Shown here piece by piece: positions 41,202 to 51,500 of a stretch of 64,000 bases of DNA (within the stretch, counting starts at the first letter, position 1; the number at the start of each line of letters is the position of its first letter). The stretch is from an uncultured Bacteroidales bacterium (lineage in GTDB: Bacteria > Bacteroidota > Bacteroidia > Bacteroidales > UBA932). The notes beneath the pieces were generated by a model. It was not told where the DNA came from. It was given only the letters and a program-made list of their open reading frames with translations, and searched no databases. The position numbers and the translations under genes are program-made. Where the stretch lies: contig CAMKAJ010000009.1 of the NCBI GenBank assembly GCA_946410455.1, positions 1 to 64,000 on the forward strand, given 5' to 3'.

Positions 41202-42413
41202 CTATTCCTGCCGAAGCGTTTTGTACCTGTAAAGGGCTTCAAGGAAGTAGTAGTCTGCGAAGATGCAGGGCTCGTCGATGTTGGGCTCCTGGTTCCAGTC
41301 TTTAACGTGGTAATACCGTACTGAATGTGCCAGAAGGCAGGATGATGTGTTTCCTACGAAGTAGGAGGGGCTGCATAGGGCAGAGAGCATCATGTCGGCC
41401 TTGCGATTGTAGTATGATTTTTCCCTGCCGTCCGGAAGGAAAGAGGCGAGTTCGTAAAGTGCGGAGCATACAATTGCGGAAGCGGAGGCGTCTGTGTACT
41501 CCACATCGGACTGGAAGTCCCAGTTGGCAATCCCGTCCGGGTTGAGATTTCTTATGAAATAGTCAGCAGCCACTTCAGCCCTGTCCAGCCAAAGCTTGTC
41601 GTGGGTGAACCGGTAGCATACAACAAGTCCGTAAACAAGCCAGGCGTGGCCTCTGGACCAGGTTGACTCCTTGGTGTCTCCTTGCAGTTGGTTCTTGTCT
41701 ACTACGGCGCCGGTATCCTTGTCGTACCGCACTACGTGATAGGTCCCTCCATCCTCGCGCCTGAAGTCTTTCCAGGTAGTGTTGGCGTGGTTGATGCACA
41801 TCTGGCGCCATGCCGGGTCGCCTCCATTTTCAGCGGCCCAGAAGAGGAGCTCCAGATTCATCATGATATCAATAATGCAAGGAGTGGTATTTGCAGGGGC
41901 CTCCTTTACATCCCAGTCCGAGCAGAATGCGGGGATTTCCGGGCGATACAGTTTTGAAAGCGTACGGGCGGCCGTAAGGATAACAGGAGTGTAAGACTCG
42001 TAATAACGTTCGGGAAAGAGCCTGGCTGCGTTTCCGAATGTACACATGAAACGAAATCCCAGGTCGTGGGTCTTTGTGTTGGTTTTCTCTTTCTCAATAC
42101 CGGCAGTCCAACTCCTGGCCCACTGCTCAAAGCGCTCGTCGCCTCCAAGCTCACAGGCATACCAAAGGCAGCCGGGCCAGAAACCGCTCACCCAGTTGCG
42201 GGACGACTTAACCCGCCATTTCAACTCGTCCCTTGTAGCGTATGTCGGATACACCAACGTGTCTTGAATATCCTCTACGGCTCTCTCCAGGGCGCCGAAT
42301 GATGCTTGGGTGGCAGTCTCCACAAGCCGGTCAACAGAGTCATTGCTGGCGCAGCCTCCCGCCTTGCAGGAAACGGCCAGAATGATGGAAAATAATAACA
42401 GGCAGTTCTTCAT
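41202..42413 (-). CDS. GH88 unsaturated glucuronyl hydrolase lipoprotein
   Basis: A 403-aa (alpha/alpha)6-barrel hydrolase of family GH88, which removes the 4,5-unsaturated uronic acid left at the end of oligosaccharides by polysaccharide lyases. It shows SGFWPGCLWYA, DLGFRFMCTFGNA, an IDIMMNLELLFWA Asp segment and GDTKESTWSRGHAWLVYG. A lipobox (LAVSCKA, Cys16) places it at a membrane, probably periplasm-facing. It starts 9 bp after the PL8 gene, and the pair supports glycosaminoglycan breakdown. Confidence 0.9.
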   Translation of the reverse strand: MKNCLLLFSIILAVSCKAGGCASNDSVDRLVETATQASFGALERAVEDIQDTLVYPTYATRDELKWRVKSSRNWVSGFWPGCLWYACELGGDERFEQWARSWTAGIEKEKTNTKTHDLGFRFMCTFGNAARLFPERYYESYTPVILTAARTLSKLYRPEIPAFCSDWDVKEAPANTTPCIIDIMMNLELLFWAAENGGDPAWRQMCINHANTTWKDFRREDGGTYHVVRYDKDTGAVVDKNQLQGDTKESTWSRGHAWLVYGLVVCYRFTHDKLWLDRAEVAADYFIRNLNPDGIANWDFQSDVEYTDASASAIVCSALYELASFLPDGREKSYYNRKADMMLSALCSPSYFVGNTSSCLLAHSVRYYHVKDWNQEPNIDEPCIFADYYFLEALYRYKTLRQE

Positions 42414-42422
42414 GAATGAATT

Positions 42423-44276
42423 TTACTTTTCTTCTCTCACGGCTGTGAGCGAAAACGGCTCCCAGATTACTGTAAGCACGTTTCCGTCTATAGAAACGCT
42501 TTGCCGCTCCGTAGTGTTACTCAATATTTGCACAGTCTTCAGGCAGCGTTTTGCGTCACGAGGGCGTTCCCCGGGGAACACTGCATAGGCATAAGACGCC
42601 CCCGACGGACTTGCTCCGTGACTGATTGTCATCTCGAAAACCGGCAATGCAACGTCCTCGCCGGAAAGCTCAGGCCCCATCCAGCTCCATTTCCCCTGCT
42701 GTTCCCCCGAAGACACGCTCCAGGCGCTTCCCTCCAAAATAATATATGAAATTCCACGATGGTAAGCATAGTCCTTCCCTTTCTTCACACTCCCTTTCAG
42801 CAGATTCTGCTCAACTGTTGTGGTAACAGTGGAAGCTCCCGGCTTGGTAATGCCTGCGCCAAGGCAGACGATGCCGTTCTCGTAGAAAAACCAGGCCTTT
42901 TTGCACGTGAGGCTGTCGCGGTCGAAGTCCATGGCGGCAATCATGCATCTGTTGCTGACCAGTCCGGAGACTTTGGAGCTCTTGTTGTATGGCGGCGAGG
43001 AGGGGGCGGCATTGCCGCAGCGGTTTCCCCATATCGGGAACCCGTCGTCCCATGTGGTAGCGCCCGGGATATGGTGCCAGTTCCACACAGGCCAAATATT
43101 GTCGTATTCATTTCCATCCACCCGGACGAGCAATGCTCCGTCGGAAGAGAAATATCCCTTCATGTTCTCTTCGTTCACGTTCTCGAAGCCTATGGTTCGA
43201 GATGACTGCATGCGCAGCGAGGCATACCAGCCTTTCCCCCTGTAAACCCCGAAGTCGGACGAAGGGTAGTATCGGGCGCTTTCCGACGAGCCCGTGCCCA
43301 TTCCAAGGTTAATGGCAGCATACCTTACACAAAGTGCTTTCCCGCTTTGGGCGTTAGGAAAGACATGCCTGGCACATGCATTGGGATCGAAGCGGCCATT
43401 GTAAATCAATTCGGAAAGGCCATTTTGCAGATACTGCCGCAACAGGTCCTTTTCCTGCAACGGAAAGTCCAGGCCTGTACCCTCAAGCACCCTGGCCCAC
43501 CAGCTTAAAGTTGCGCCATAAGAAAGCCCGTAGTTGCCCATTTGAAGCTGGGCCCCGTGCTGATGGAAGGAAAAGTCGCGCTGAAGCCCCTCTTCCCCAT
43601 CGCGGAAGGCTATTTCCGAAAGCAGGGCGTCCCTGGCCCTTACGGCCGTTTGCGGGTCTTCCATGAGTACGGCCCGCAGCAATACGTTACCTGCGAGCCA
43701 TATTCTGTTCTGCCCCGTCTTGTGGAGCTTGGCGGCGGACATCAATTCTGCCGCCTTGGCCATTCGCTCCGGTCCCATTTCTGTTTTCAGTAACAGAAAC
43801 GCCGGTCCCATAATCCGGGGGATGCCGATTTCCCTATGCCACCAGTTCGACGGCTGCGGAGAAGCCTCAAACCAATAGTCAATGCCACAAAGTGCACCTG
43901 CCAGCGCTTTGCGGGAGCCGTCTTTCCTGTACTTGATTGCAAGCCGGTGCACGCGGAATGCGTGGATTGATGCCTGCCAGAACCCTTTTCCGCTGTTGAT
44001 GTAATCAACGTCGGGCCAGGAACCGTCTTCAAGCTGGGACTCCAGCAAGCTGTACATTTCAGCATCTCCCATCGGGACTTTCAAGAACAGCTCCCGCACA
44101 TCAGAAGAATTTTCGTATCCTCTGGCTGAAGCAGTTTCACATTCCGTTACCAGCGCGGGATTCGTTTCTGTGTCGATGCATGCTTCCACTATATTCGCTT
44201 CCAGCCGGGAGAGCGAAAACGAGGAAATCTGCAACAAAACGAGGGGCGCCAACAACGGGAAATGCATACTTTGCAA
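42423..44276 (-). CDS. Polysaccharide lyase family 8 (chondroitinase/hyaluronidase type)
   Basis: A 617-aa exported lyase that cleaves uronic-acid-containing glycosaminoglycans by beta-elimination. The alpha-toroid carries NWWHREIGIPR (144-154), a TGQNRIW Asn (N190), the FHQHGAQLQMGNYG block with H240 and Y249, and an Arg near 295, spaced like the catalytic Asn/His/Tyr/Arg of characterised PL8 enzymes. The C-terminal beta domain has NEENMKGYFSSDG. It is somewhat shorter than typical members. Chondroitin, hyaluronan and xanthan-like substrates cannot be separated by sequence here. Confidence 0.9.
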   Translation of the reverse strand: MQSMHFPLLAPLVLLQISSFSLSRLEANIVEACIDTETNPALVTECETASARGYENSSDVRELFLKVPMGDAEMYSLLESQLEDGSWPDVDYINSGKGFWQASIHAFRVHRLAIKYRKDGSRKALAGALCGIDYWFEASPQPSNWWHREIGIPRIMGPAFLLLKTEMGPERMAKAAELMSAAKLHKTGQNRIWLAGNVLLRAVLMEDPQTAVRARDALLSEIAFRDGEEGLQRDFSFHQHGAQLQMGNYGLSYGATLSWWARVLEGTGLDFPLQEKDLLRQYLQNGLSELIYNGRFDPNACARHVFPNAQSGKALCVRYAAINLGMGTGSSESARYYPSSDFGVYRGKGWYASLRMQSSRTIGFENVNEENMKGYFSSDGALLVRVDGNEYDNIWPVWNWHHIPGATTWDDGFPIWGNRCGNAAPSSPPYNKSSKVSGLVSNRCMIAAMDFDRDSLTCKKAWFFYENGIVCLGAGITKPGASTVTTTVEQNLLKGSVKKGKDYAYHRGISYIILEGSAWSVSSGEQQGKWSWMGPELSGEDVALPVFEMTISHGASPSGASYAYAVFPGERPRDAKRCLKTVQILSNTTERQSVSIDGNVLTVIWEPFSLTAVREEK

Positions 44277-44289
44277 GCTTTGTTAAATT

Positions 44290-44297
44290 CAAATATA
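44290..44297 (-). promoter_or_regulatory. -7 box of PL8-GH88
   Basis: TATATTTG on the minus strand, 13 bp before the PL8 ATG. The intergenic space with the sensor gene (44277-44422) is where the sensor's AraC domain would be expected to bind. Confidence 0.5.
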
Positions 44298-44393
44298 ATC
44301 AAACAATCAGTGACCGGAAAGGGCTTTCGAAACTGTTCCGGGATTGCGATAGCTTTTTAATAGTATTCTGATAATTATATCCCTGCATATACC

Positions 44394-44401
44394 TAAATTT
44401 G
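44394..44401 (+). promoter_or_regulatory. -7 box of the hybrid sensor
   Basis: TAAATTTG ends 21 bp before the sensor ATG at 44423. Confidence 0.55.
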
Positions 44402-44422
44402 TAGTGATAAAGAGCAAATACT

Positions 44423-47400
44423 ATGTCATTCAAGCGCATAATTATCATAATCCTGTTGACTCTTGTTTGCAGCTCCCGCATCTGTGGTGCAGAGAATATG
44501 ATAGTCCTGCCGATTACGGCAAATGAGGGTTTGTCCAACAATACGGTATGGGCGGTGCTCCAAGACAAGTCCGGCTTCATCTGGATTGGGACCGTGGACG
44601 GGCTCGACCGTTACGACGGAAACGAAATCCGTCATTTTGCGCCGGACTCCTTAATAGGGGAAAACAATTCCGTGCTTTCGCTCTGCGAGGACGACTGCGG
44701 ACGGGTATGGGTTGGCACCAATTCCGGAATCTGCTATTATGAGCCGTCCACAGACAGGGAATATGCGTTCAGGCTGCGTCTGGAGGGCGTGGAGGACGGA
44801 GGCTTCCAGGTCTATCAAATCATAAAAGCCGGGGACGGCACGTTATGGATACCGGCCGGAAAATACGGATTCATCCAAATCGACCCGTGCAAGATGGAAG
44901 CCCGGCAGGTGCAAAAGTCAGCGGACGGAAGCACGCAATACTTCGGCGGATCATTGTGCTTCGACGGGAGGGAGACCTTTTACCTTACGATGGAAGACGG
45001 CAACATCTATTCCTCTGCCGACCAGCTTGCGAGCGTGAGCCCTCTGTACGAAAGTCCCATTCTGGGCTCAAAATCCCGTTACCTCAGGTACGCCTTCGGC
45101 TACCTTTTTACCGGTTCGGCCGACGAGCAGCTCAAGATTGACTTACACACAAAGAAGATATCCAAGACGCCCTGGGCGGTGGTGCGCGAATCGTCCCATT
45201 CCCATAAAAATGAGCTCATTACCTCCAATCAGGCGGGACTGCACATATTGGATGCAAACCTTCAGGAGAAAGAAGAGCTCAACCTGGACATGAACAGCCG
45301 CCTGGCTTTTCAGGGCAAGTCCATAATGTGTGCGTGCCGCGACAGAGACGGCAATATATGGGCCGGGACATACTATTCGGGCGTTTTCCATCTTATTCAA
45401 AACAAGACCGGCCTACGGAAGTATTATCCCAAATCTGTCGATGACGACGAGCCCAGCCATGTGAGGGAAATCGTTCCCGACCAGGACGGGACCGTGTGGG
45501 TGGCAACCGAAGACAGGGGCTTGCTGAGGATGAATCCGCAAAACGGAGTGTTCCAGACAGTCAGGCTACCCTTGTCTGCATTGAACATCCAGGCCTTGTG
45601 CAATGACGGAGATTATCTGTGGATTGGCGCCTATGCCCGCACGCCGGCACTTGTGCAGCTTAACAAGAAAAGCGGAAAGGCTGTAGTCTATGAAGATGCG
45701 CCCCGCATGATTTTCTCTATCTGCAAGTTGAGGGGCGGGGGCGTCGCCATAGGCAGTTCCTCCGGCCTCTGCCTGTTCAGGAATGGTAAATTCAATGAGA
45801 TTCAGAAAGTAAGGGGCGTGGTCCAGGAAATCACGGAAGACAGGCACGGCCATGTGTGGATTTCCACCGGCAGGGACGGATTGTGGTGCTGTTTGGGCGA
45901 TGTCGAAGACCCTCGGGCCCAGTGGGTCCATTATACCGGCGAGGGCAGCCCCGACAGTCTTCCTTCAAACAAGGTTACCAGCGTGTTTGAAGACAGTGAG
46001 TCCCGTATCTGGGTAACGACGGAAGGCGGCGGATTCTGCCTTCTGCTGTCCGGAACAGGTGGATTCAAACGCTATTCGGACTATAATGTCTGCTACAAAA
46101 TCTCCGAAGACAAGACCGGGCTCCTGTGGATTACCACCAGCAAAGGTCTCCTGTGCTTCAATCCCGAAGCGGAAGCGGCAAGCTTGCTTACCCGAGATGA
46201 CGGAATGTTGAGCAACCAGTACAACTATTCTTCGAACGTTATTTCCAGAGAAGGGGTACTGTATGCCGGCTCCGGAGACGGTCTCATCTGTTTTGCGCCC
46301 GACAAGATAATGCAGAGCCTCAGGAATTCCTCCATCATGCTCACGGGCTTTGAAATACTGTCGCCCCGGGCCGGAAAAGCAAAGGAGGCCTCCCCGGACC
46401 CTCAAGGCATCAATATGCTGAAGTCGGTCACATTGAGGCACAAGTATAACTCTTTCCGGGTAAAGGTGTCAACCGACAACTACGATATTCCGGGCATCAA
46501 CAGGCTCCAGTATTGCATCGAGGGCGTCGATAATGAGTGGGCCGACGTCAACGGCGGCGTCATAGAGGTTAATAAGCTGAAAACCGGCAAATATTGTCTG
46601 CACGTCAGGGTGATGCGACTGAACGGAGTGGTCGAGCCGGACGAAAGGACGCTGGGGATTACGATAAAGCCACATGTCCTGGCCAGTTTGCCCGCCCTCG
46701 TTGCCTACATTTTATTAATGGTGGCATTTATGCTCCTGTTCAAATGGTGGATTACCAAAAGGATGAAGGAGAAGCAGGCCGGCGAGCTACTGGACGCCCA
46801 GAAAGAGTTCGTCACGGTTATGGCCCATGAGATAAAGACGCCCCTGACCCTGGTGAAGGTCACAATGGAATCGTTCCGGGATACATGGATGCGCCAGGGC
46901 GGAAACCCCCGGACAGACAAACTTGATGTGGCATTCAGGAACCTGGACAGGATAAGCGAGCTGGTGAGCCAGCTGCAGGATTTCTCCTCCCTTGAAAGCT
47001 ACGAACATTCTCTCGAAAAGACCAGTGTCAACATGTCCGAACTGCTGAACCAGATATTCAGCCGTTTCAGCCTTGATGCAAAGATGAAGGACGTGGAGCT
47101 GAGCTTATCTCTGCCCGAGAGCGACATATTCGTGCAGACCAACCGGGATGCAATAGACAAGATAGCCACCAACCTGCTCTCCAATGCCCTGAAGTACGCA
47201 AAGAGTTTTGCCCGGGTCAATCTTTACGAAAGTGAAGGCAAGTGCTGCCTGGAAGTTGTGAATGACGGTATAACTGTGCCCGAGTGCATGTCGAAGAGCA
47301 TATTCGAGCCCTTTGTCCGCTACTCCGACAACTCTCAGTCGGTCCCCGGAATGGGCATAGGGCTTTCCACCAGCAAGAAACTTTCCGCCCTGATAGGGGC

Positions 47401-48286
47401 CGAACTTATATACAGGACGTCAAAAGGGAACCTGAATTCTTTTCTGCTGACCATTTCCATGAAAGGCGCTACTCCTGCTCCCGTGCCGGAATCCCCCGGA
47501 AAGACTACAGACGAAGCCGACAAGAAGACGATACTGGTAGTGGAAGACAACCCCGAGATGCTGTCTTTCCTTGCGGAGCATTTGTCGGAAGACTACAGAG
47601 TCCTTAAGGCAGCGGCAGCCACGGACGCCATCTCCATGCTGGAGTCCGGCAGCGCCCAGATAAATATGATTATCAGCGATGTGATGATGCCTGGCATGGA
47701 CGGATTCGAATTCTGCAAGAGGGTAAAAGATAACATCCTCACCAGCCATCTGCCCATCCTGCTCCTCACGGCCAAGACCGATATAGGCTCAAAGGTTGAG
47801 GGCCTGCATCAGGGCGCCGACATGTATCTTGAGAAGCCCTTCTCCCTGGAGCACCTGAAGGCGGCCATCAGCAGCGTGTTCGCCAATCGCGAGCAGATGC
47901 GCAAATACTATCTCTCGCATCCTTTCGATAAGGAGTCGTGGCCAAAGGGCGATTCGGCCGACTCGGCGTTCATAAGCCGTCTTGTGCAGTTTGTGGAGAA
48001 CAATATCGAGAAGGAAGATCTCCGTGTGTCGGATATAGCAGAGGCTACCTTCGTAAGCGAATCCCATCTCTACAAGAAGACCAAGGCCCTGCTGAACATG
48101 TCCCCTCTGGAGTATGTACAGCATATACGGCTCAAAATGGCGGAGTCCATGTTGCTCGGAAGCAACATCCCGGTGTCGGAAATAGGATTCCGTGTCGGGT
48201 TCAGCTCTCATTCTTATTTCTCGGCCTGCTTTAAGAAGCAATACGGCATGTCGCCAAGCCGTTTCCGGGAAGAAAAAACACTTTGA
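44423..48286 (+). CDS. Hybrid two-component system sensor/regulator (HTCS)
   Basis: A 1287-aa one-protein signalling system. Domains in order: signal peptide (about 1-23), a periplasmic sensor of two seven-bladed propellers built from Reg_prop repeats (WIGT/VWVG motifs, about 25-660), a Y_Y_Y domain (about 680-745), one membrane helix (about 752-774), histidine kinase with phospho-acceptor H802 in VMAHEIKTP, an ATPase domain with GMGIGLSTSKK, a receiver with D1086 in SDVMMPGMDG, and a C-terminal AraC HTH (about 1190-1285). HTCS proteins sense oligosaccharides and activate the adjacent polysaccharide locus; its divergence from PL8-GH88 suggests glycosaminoglycan fragments. Confidence 0.93.
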   Translation: MSFKRIIIIILLTLVCSSRICGAENMIVLPITANEGLSNNTVWAVLQDKSGFIWIGTVDGLDRYDGNEIRHFAPDSLIGENNSVLSLCEDDCGRVWVGTNSGICYYEPSTDREYAFRLRLEGVEDGGFQVYQIIKAGDGTLWIPAGKYGFIQIDPCKMEARQVQKSADGSTQYFGGSLCFDGRETFYLTMEDGNIYSSADQLASVSPLYESPILGSKSRYLRYAFGYLFTGSADEQLKIDLHTKKISKTPWAVVRESSHSHKNELITSNQAGLHILDANLQEKEELNLDMNSRLAFQGKSIMCACRDRDGNIWAGTYYSGVFHLIQNKTGLRKYYPKSVDDDEPSHVREIVPDQDGTVWVATEDRGLLRMNPQNGVFQTVRLPLSALNIQALCNDGDYLWIGAYARTPALVQLNKKSGKAVVYEDAPRMIFSICKLRGGGVAIGSSSGLCLFRNGKFNEIQKVRGVVQEITEDRHGHVWISTGRDGLWCCLGDVEDPRAQWVHYTGEGSPDSLPSNKVTSVFEDSESRIWVTTEGGGFCLLLSGTGGFKRYSDYNVCYKISEDKTGLLWITTSKGLLCFNPEAEAASLLTRDDGMLSNQYNYSSNVISREGVLYAGSGDGLICFAPDKIMQSLRNSSIMLTGFEILSPRAGKAKEASPDPQGINMLKSVTLRHKYNSFRVKVSTDNYDIPGINRLQYCIEGVDNEWADVNGGVIEVNKLKTGKYCLHVRVMRLNGVVEPDERTLGITIKPHVLASLPALVAYILLMVAFMLLFKWWITKRMKEKQAGELLDAQKEFVTVMAHEIKTPLTLVKVTMESFRDTWMRQGGNPRTDKLDVAFRNLDRISELVSQLQDFSSLESYEHSLEKTSVNMSELLNQIFSRFSLDAKMKDVELSLSLPESDIFVQTNRDAIDKIATNLLSNALKYAKSFARVNLYESEGKCCLEVVNDGITVPECMSKSIFEPFVRYSDNSQSVPGMGIGLSTSKKLSALIGAELIYRTSKGNLNSFLLTISMKGATPAPVPESPGKTTDEADKKTILVVEDNPEMLSFLAEHLSEDYRVLKAAAATDAISMLESGSAQINMIISDVMMPGMDGFEFCKRVKDNILTSHLPILLLTAKTDIGSKVEGLHQGADMYLEKPFSLEHLKAAISSVFANREQMRKYYLSHPFDKESWPKGDSADSAFISRLVQFVENNIEKEDLRVSDIAEATFVSESHLYKKTKALLNMSPLEYVQHIRLKMAESMLLGSNIPVSEIGFRVGFSSHSYFSACFKKQYGMSPSRFREEKTL

Positions 48287-48341
48287 GAGTATTTCGACAT
48301 AAAAGCGCAGTATTGCAACAATCCGTTTTGCACGGGCCGAT

Positions 48342-48349
48342 TAATTTTG
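48342..48349 (+). promoter_or_regulatory. -7 box of the surface-protein locus
   Basis: TAATTTTG matches TAnnTTTG and lies 20 bp before the small peptide ATG at 48370. No -33 at ideal distance was seen. Confidence 0.45.
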
Positions 48350-48369
48350 CACCAATGGATTTTCGGCCT

Positions 48370-48504
48370 ATGAAGATGCAAACAATAATGTACGAGCCAC
48401 CTCGATTGGAGGTAATCACAGTCAAACATCAGGAATTGGTGTGCCTCAGCGCATTCGTCCTGCAAGATATGGAAGACGATGACTCCTCTTCCTGGGAAGA
48501 ATGA
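48370..48504 (+). CDS. Short 44-aa peptide, Y-E-x-P...C...W type
   Basis: A 44-codon gene with a TAnnTTTG box 20 bp upstream. The product has a basic start, a YEPP motif at residues 8-11, alternating hydrophobic residues, a single Cys near residue 25, and an acidic tail ending SSSWEE. It has no signal peptide or membrane helix. A 45-aa gene of the same layout is at 54971, and a truncated one at 9836. It starts the operon and ends 16 bp before the adhesin-GDPD gene. Similar short uncharacterised proteins occur in Bacteroidota; I know no function. Confidence 0.6.
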   Translation: MKMQTIMYEPPRLEVITVKHQELVCLSAFVLQDMEDDDSSSWEE

Positions 48505-48520
48505 TAAAATGCCATTGAAT

Positions 48521-51500
48521 ATGAAAAGGATACAGTATGTATTAATGCTTACTTCCCTGTTGCTCCTTTCCTGCGAAAAGGAGTGGGAAGAAGTCGTGGA
48601 CAATGACATTCAGGACACAACTGAAGAGCATGTCCCCGGACAGGAAGAAAACGGCAACCCTCAAGGGACGGAAGGGCTCACACTGTCTTTCCAGGCGCAA
48701 ATGTCGGAGGCTGACCTTGTGTCCAAGACAAGTATCGACGAGGCGGGCAAAGTGGAGTGGGAGCCTGGGGATGCGGTAAGAATCTGGTGGTCAGACGACG
48801 ACTACGCCACCACTACTGCCCTGGACTCCGGCGAGCGGACCACCTTCTCCGACGTTGTGGTGGGCTCAGCCGCCAATTATTATGCGGTATATCCCGATTC
48901 CGACCAAACGCTGACTACCAGTTCGAGCAAAATCAAAGTTGATATTCCGAGCGAGCAGGACGGCAGTTTTGCCAGCGCCAACTACATTGTGGGTCGCACG
49001 CTGTCCGGAGGTACGACCTTCTATTGCTATTATGCCTGCTCAATCATAAAATTTAATATAGTAAGGAGCGACATCACGGAAGTAACCATACGCAGCGCCG
49101 ACGGCTCGGCCATAAGCGGCTCCGTGACTGCAGACTTCTCTTCCGTGCTTTCCGAGGAGGATACTCCCGCTTTCAGCACATTCGACACTTCGGACGAGCT
49201 GACAGTTGCAATTTCCGGCGCAGGCACTTATTATGCGGCAATTCTTCCTGGAAAGTCCATTGCCGGCGGCCTGCTCTTCCGGGCAAAGACAAGCGACTAT
49301 CTTCCGGCAGCCGCTACGGGCTTGAACCAGGCCTCCGTGCGCGGTAAACTGAAGAATTATACCGTCAGCGGCGGCATGGACTCAAAGGTGGTCACCGACT
49401 GGTACGTATCTGCATCCGGCGCGGGCAGCAAGAACGGCAAGAGCGCAGCAAATGCCTTCGACGAGGAAGCCTTCCGCAATTTCATCGGCAGCCGCGCTTC
49501 CGATGCCGAGGCCTCGCGTTCGCAGGCTTTCCGCCTATACGGCAGCACCATCCACGTGAGCGGGACTGTGCCGGTGTCAAAACTTATTACCGTAAGTTTT
49601 GCCGACGGGGCGTATGAAAAGCAGGTTGCTTTCACGCTCGACGGAGGCACCCTCTCCGGCGGCGACTCAAACAGCATCCTCAGTGTCGGTAGGCTGGCCG
49701 GGGTCACGCTTTCGGAGATGACGCTTTCCGGAGGCAATGCCGGCAGCGAAGAGGGAGGAGCGCTTCGCATCAATTCAGCCTCCGCCAGCGTGGATGCTAC
49801 TAATTGCACCTTCTCCGGCAACGCAGCCCTTGAAGGCGGCGCCGTGTATATAAGTTCCGGTACGCTTAGGGCAACAGGAAGCACTTTCTCTGGCAACAAC
49901 GCCACGAACACTTACAACTATCACGGTGGCGGTGCTATCAAGACCGGCGGTGCATCGGCAGTTGCGGAGCTCCACAACTGCACCTTCACTTCCAACACCA
50001 CAAGCGGTGGCGGCGGGGCTGTCTGCAGCCGTGCGGGGGCCATCCATGCCACCAAATGCACATTCGGCGACAACTCGGCCGGTGCATTTGGCGGGGCGCT
50101 CAATGCCGAGGGCAGCAATGCCGTCATCTACATAAGCAAGTGTAAGCTAAGCGGCAACAGCTCCGGCAGCTGGGGCAGCTCCGTAGCCATAGGCGACAAC
50201 GCCTCATTTGCTGCTAACGGAAGCATCTTCTACGGCAACAGCTGTTCCGGGTCCAACGATGCCGGACTGTTTTTGAAGGGCAACACTCTGCTCACGGGCA
50301 ACACCATCATCGAGGATGTCTCCAGCAAAGCTGCGCTGCACCTCGCAGGCACCGCCTCAAGCCGCCTGGCCAGCAATATTATTATTGGTAAGGATGAGGC
50401 CGACATGGCCGTGTATATGGACGGCACCACACATGCAGCCTATTCCTACGGAGGTAACTTCATTGGAAGAATCTCGGGTGCAAGCCTCTCGGCATGTCAG
50501 GCCTTCAACAAGGATATTTCAGATATCTACAATTGGAAATACAGCGAATTCAGCGGCGCAAGCTGGAATCCCTCGACCCTGGTTTTCAGCTGGACCAACG
50601 GCTCCGTTTACGGATACTATCCCGCCAAGCAGGCGGTAGTCAATACTGCCGTATCCATCTACGGCGGAGGTTTCAGCGCATGGGCCACAGGAATTGACGC
50701 CTACGCTTTCACCAAAGACATTTCAGGCCACGCCAAGACGCAGACCGGCCTCAGGCCCGGAGCCTGGGAGGGCAGCAACAACGCCATGTCTTCCTCTTCC
50801 AAGAAGCTTTCTATAGGACACTTGCTGGCCTACTATCAGTGGGGCACCAGCTCAACCGGTGTGCTTGTCATGGCTCACCGCTGCCACATCAACAGTCAGG
50901 ACCAGACGGAAAACAGCATTTCCGCCGGACGTCAGGCCTTGGCTGCCGGAGCCGATATACTGGAGGTTGATCCCCGGCCCACAAGCGACGGAAAATATGT
51001 CTTATGCCACGACAAAAAAATAGAAGACTACGTAAATACTACGAGCAGTTTAGACAAGGTGTCTGAAATGAAGTTGTCAAAGATTCAGAGTTACCAGCTT
51101 GTGAACCGCAGATATTTCGGCTCCTCATCACGATTTCTCAGAGGCACAGGAGAGACGATTCCCACGCTGGCAGAGTTTCTTGCAGGAATGCCTTCGGTGC
51201 GCAGTTACTACATTAACATCGACCTTGGGAAAATCATCTCCGAGAACGACAGCTACTTAAGCTATATACATGATATTGCGGACATTGTGAATGCTGCCGG
51301 CATGATGGAGCATGCGATGTTCTATGTGGATAAGCTCAACGCCGAAAACGGACAAGACAATCTTACCTCCCTGCGCAGCAGCTTTGCGAGCTGGGGCTAC
51401 CCCCACGCCTGTATCTACAGCTACCCCTACGGCAGTTCCTCTGCATCAAGCGCCAACTACAAGTGGGCGGTCAGCTTCCCTCAGGATGTGTATGCGGTGC

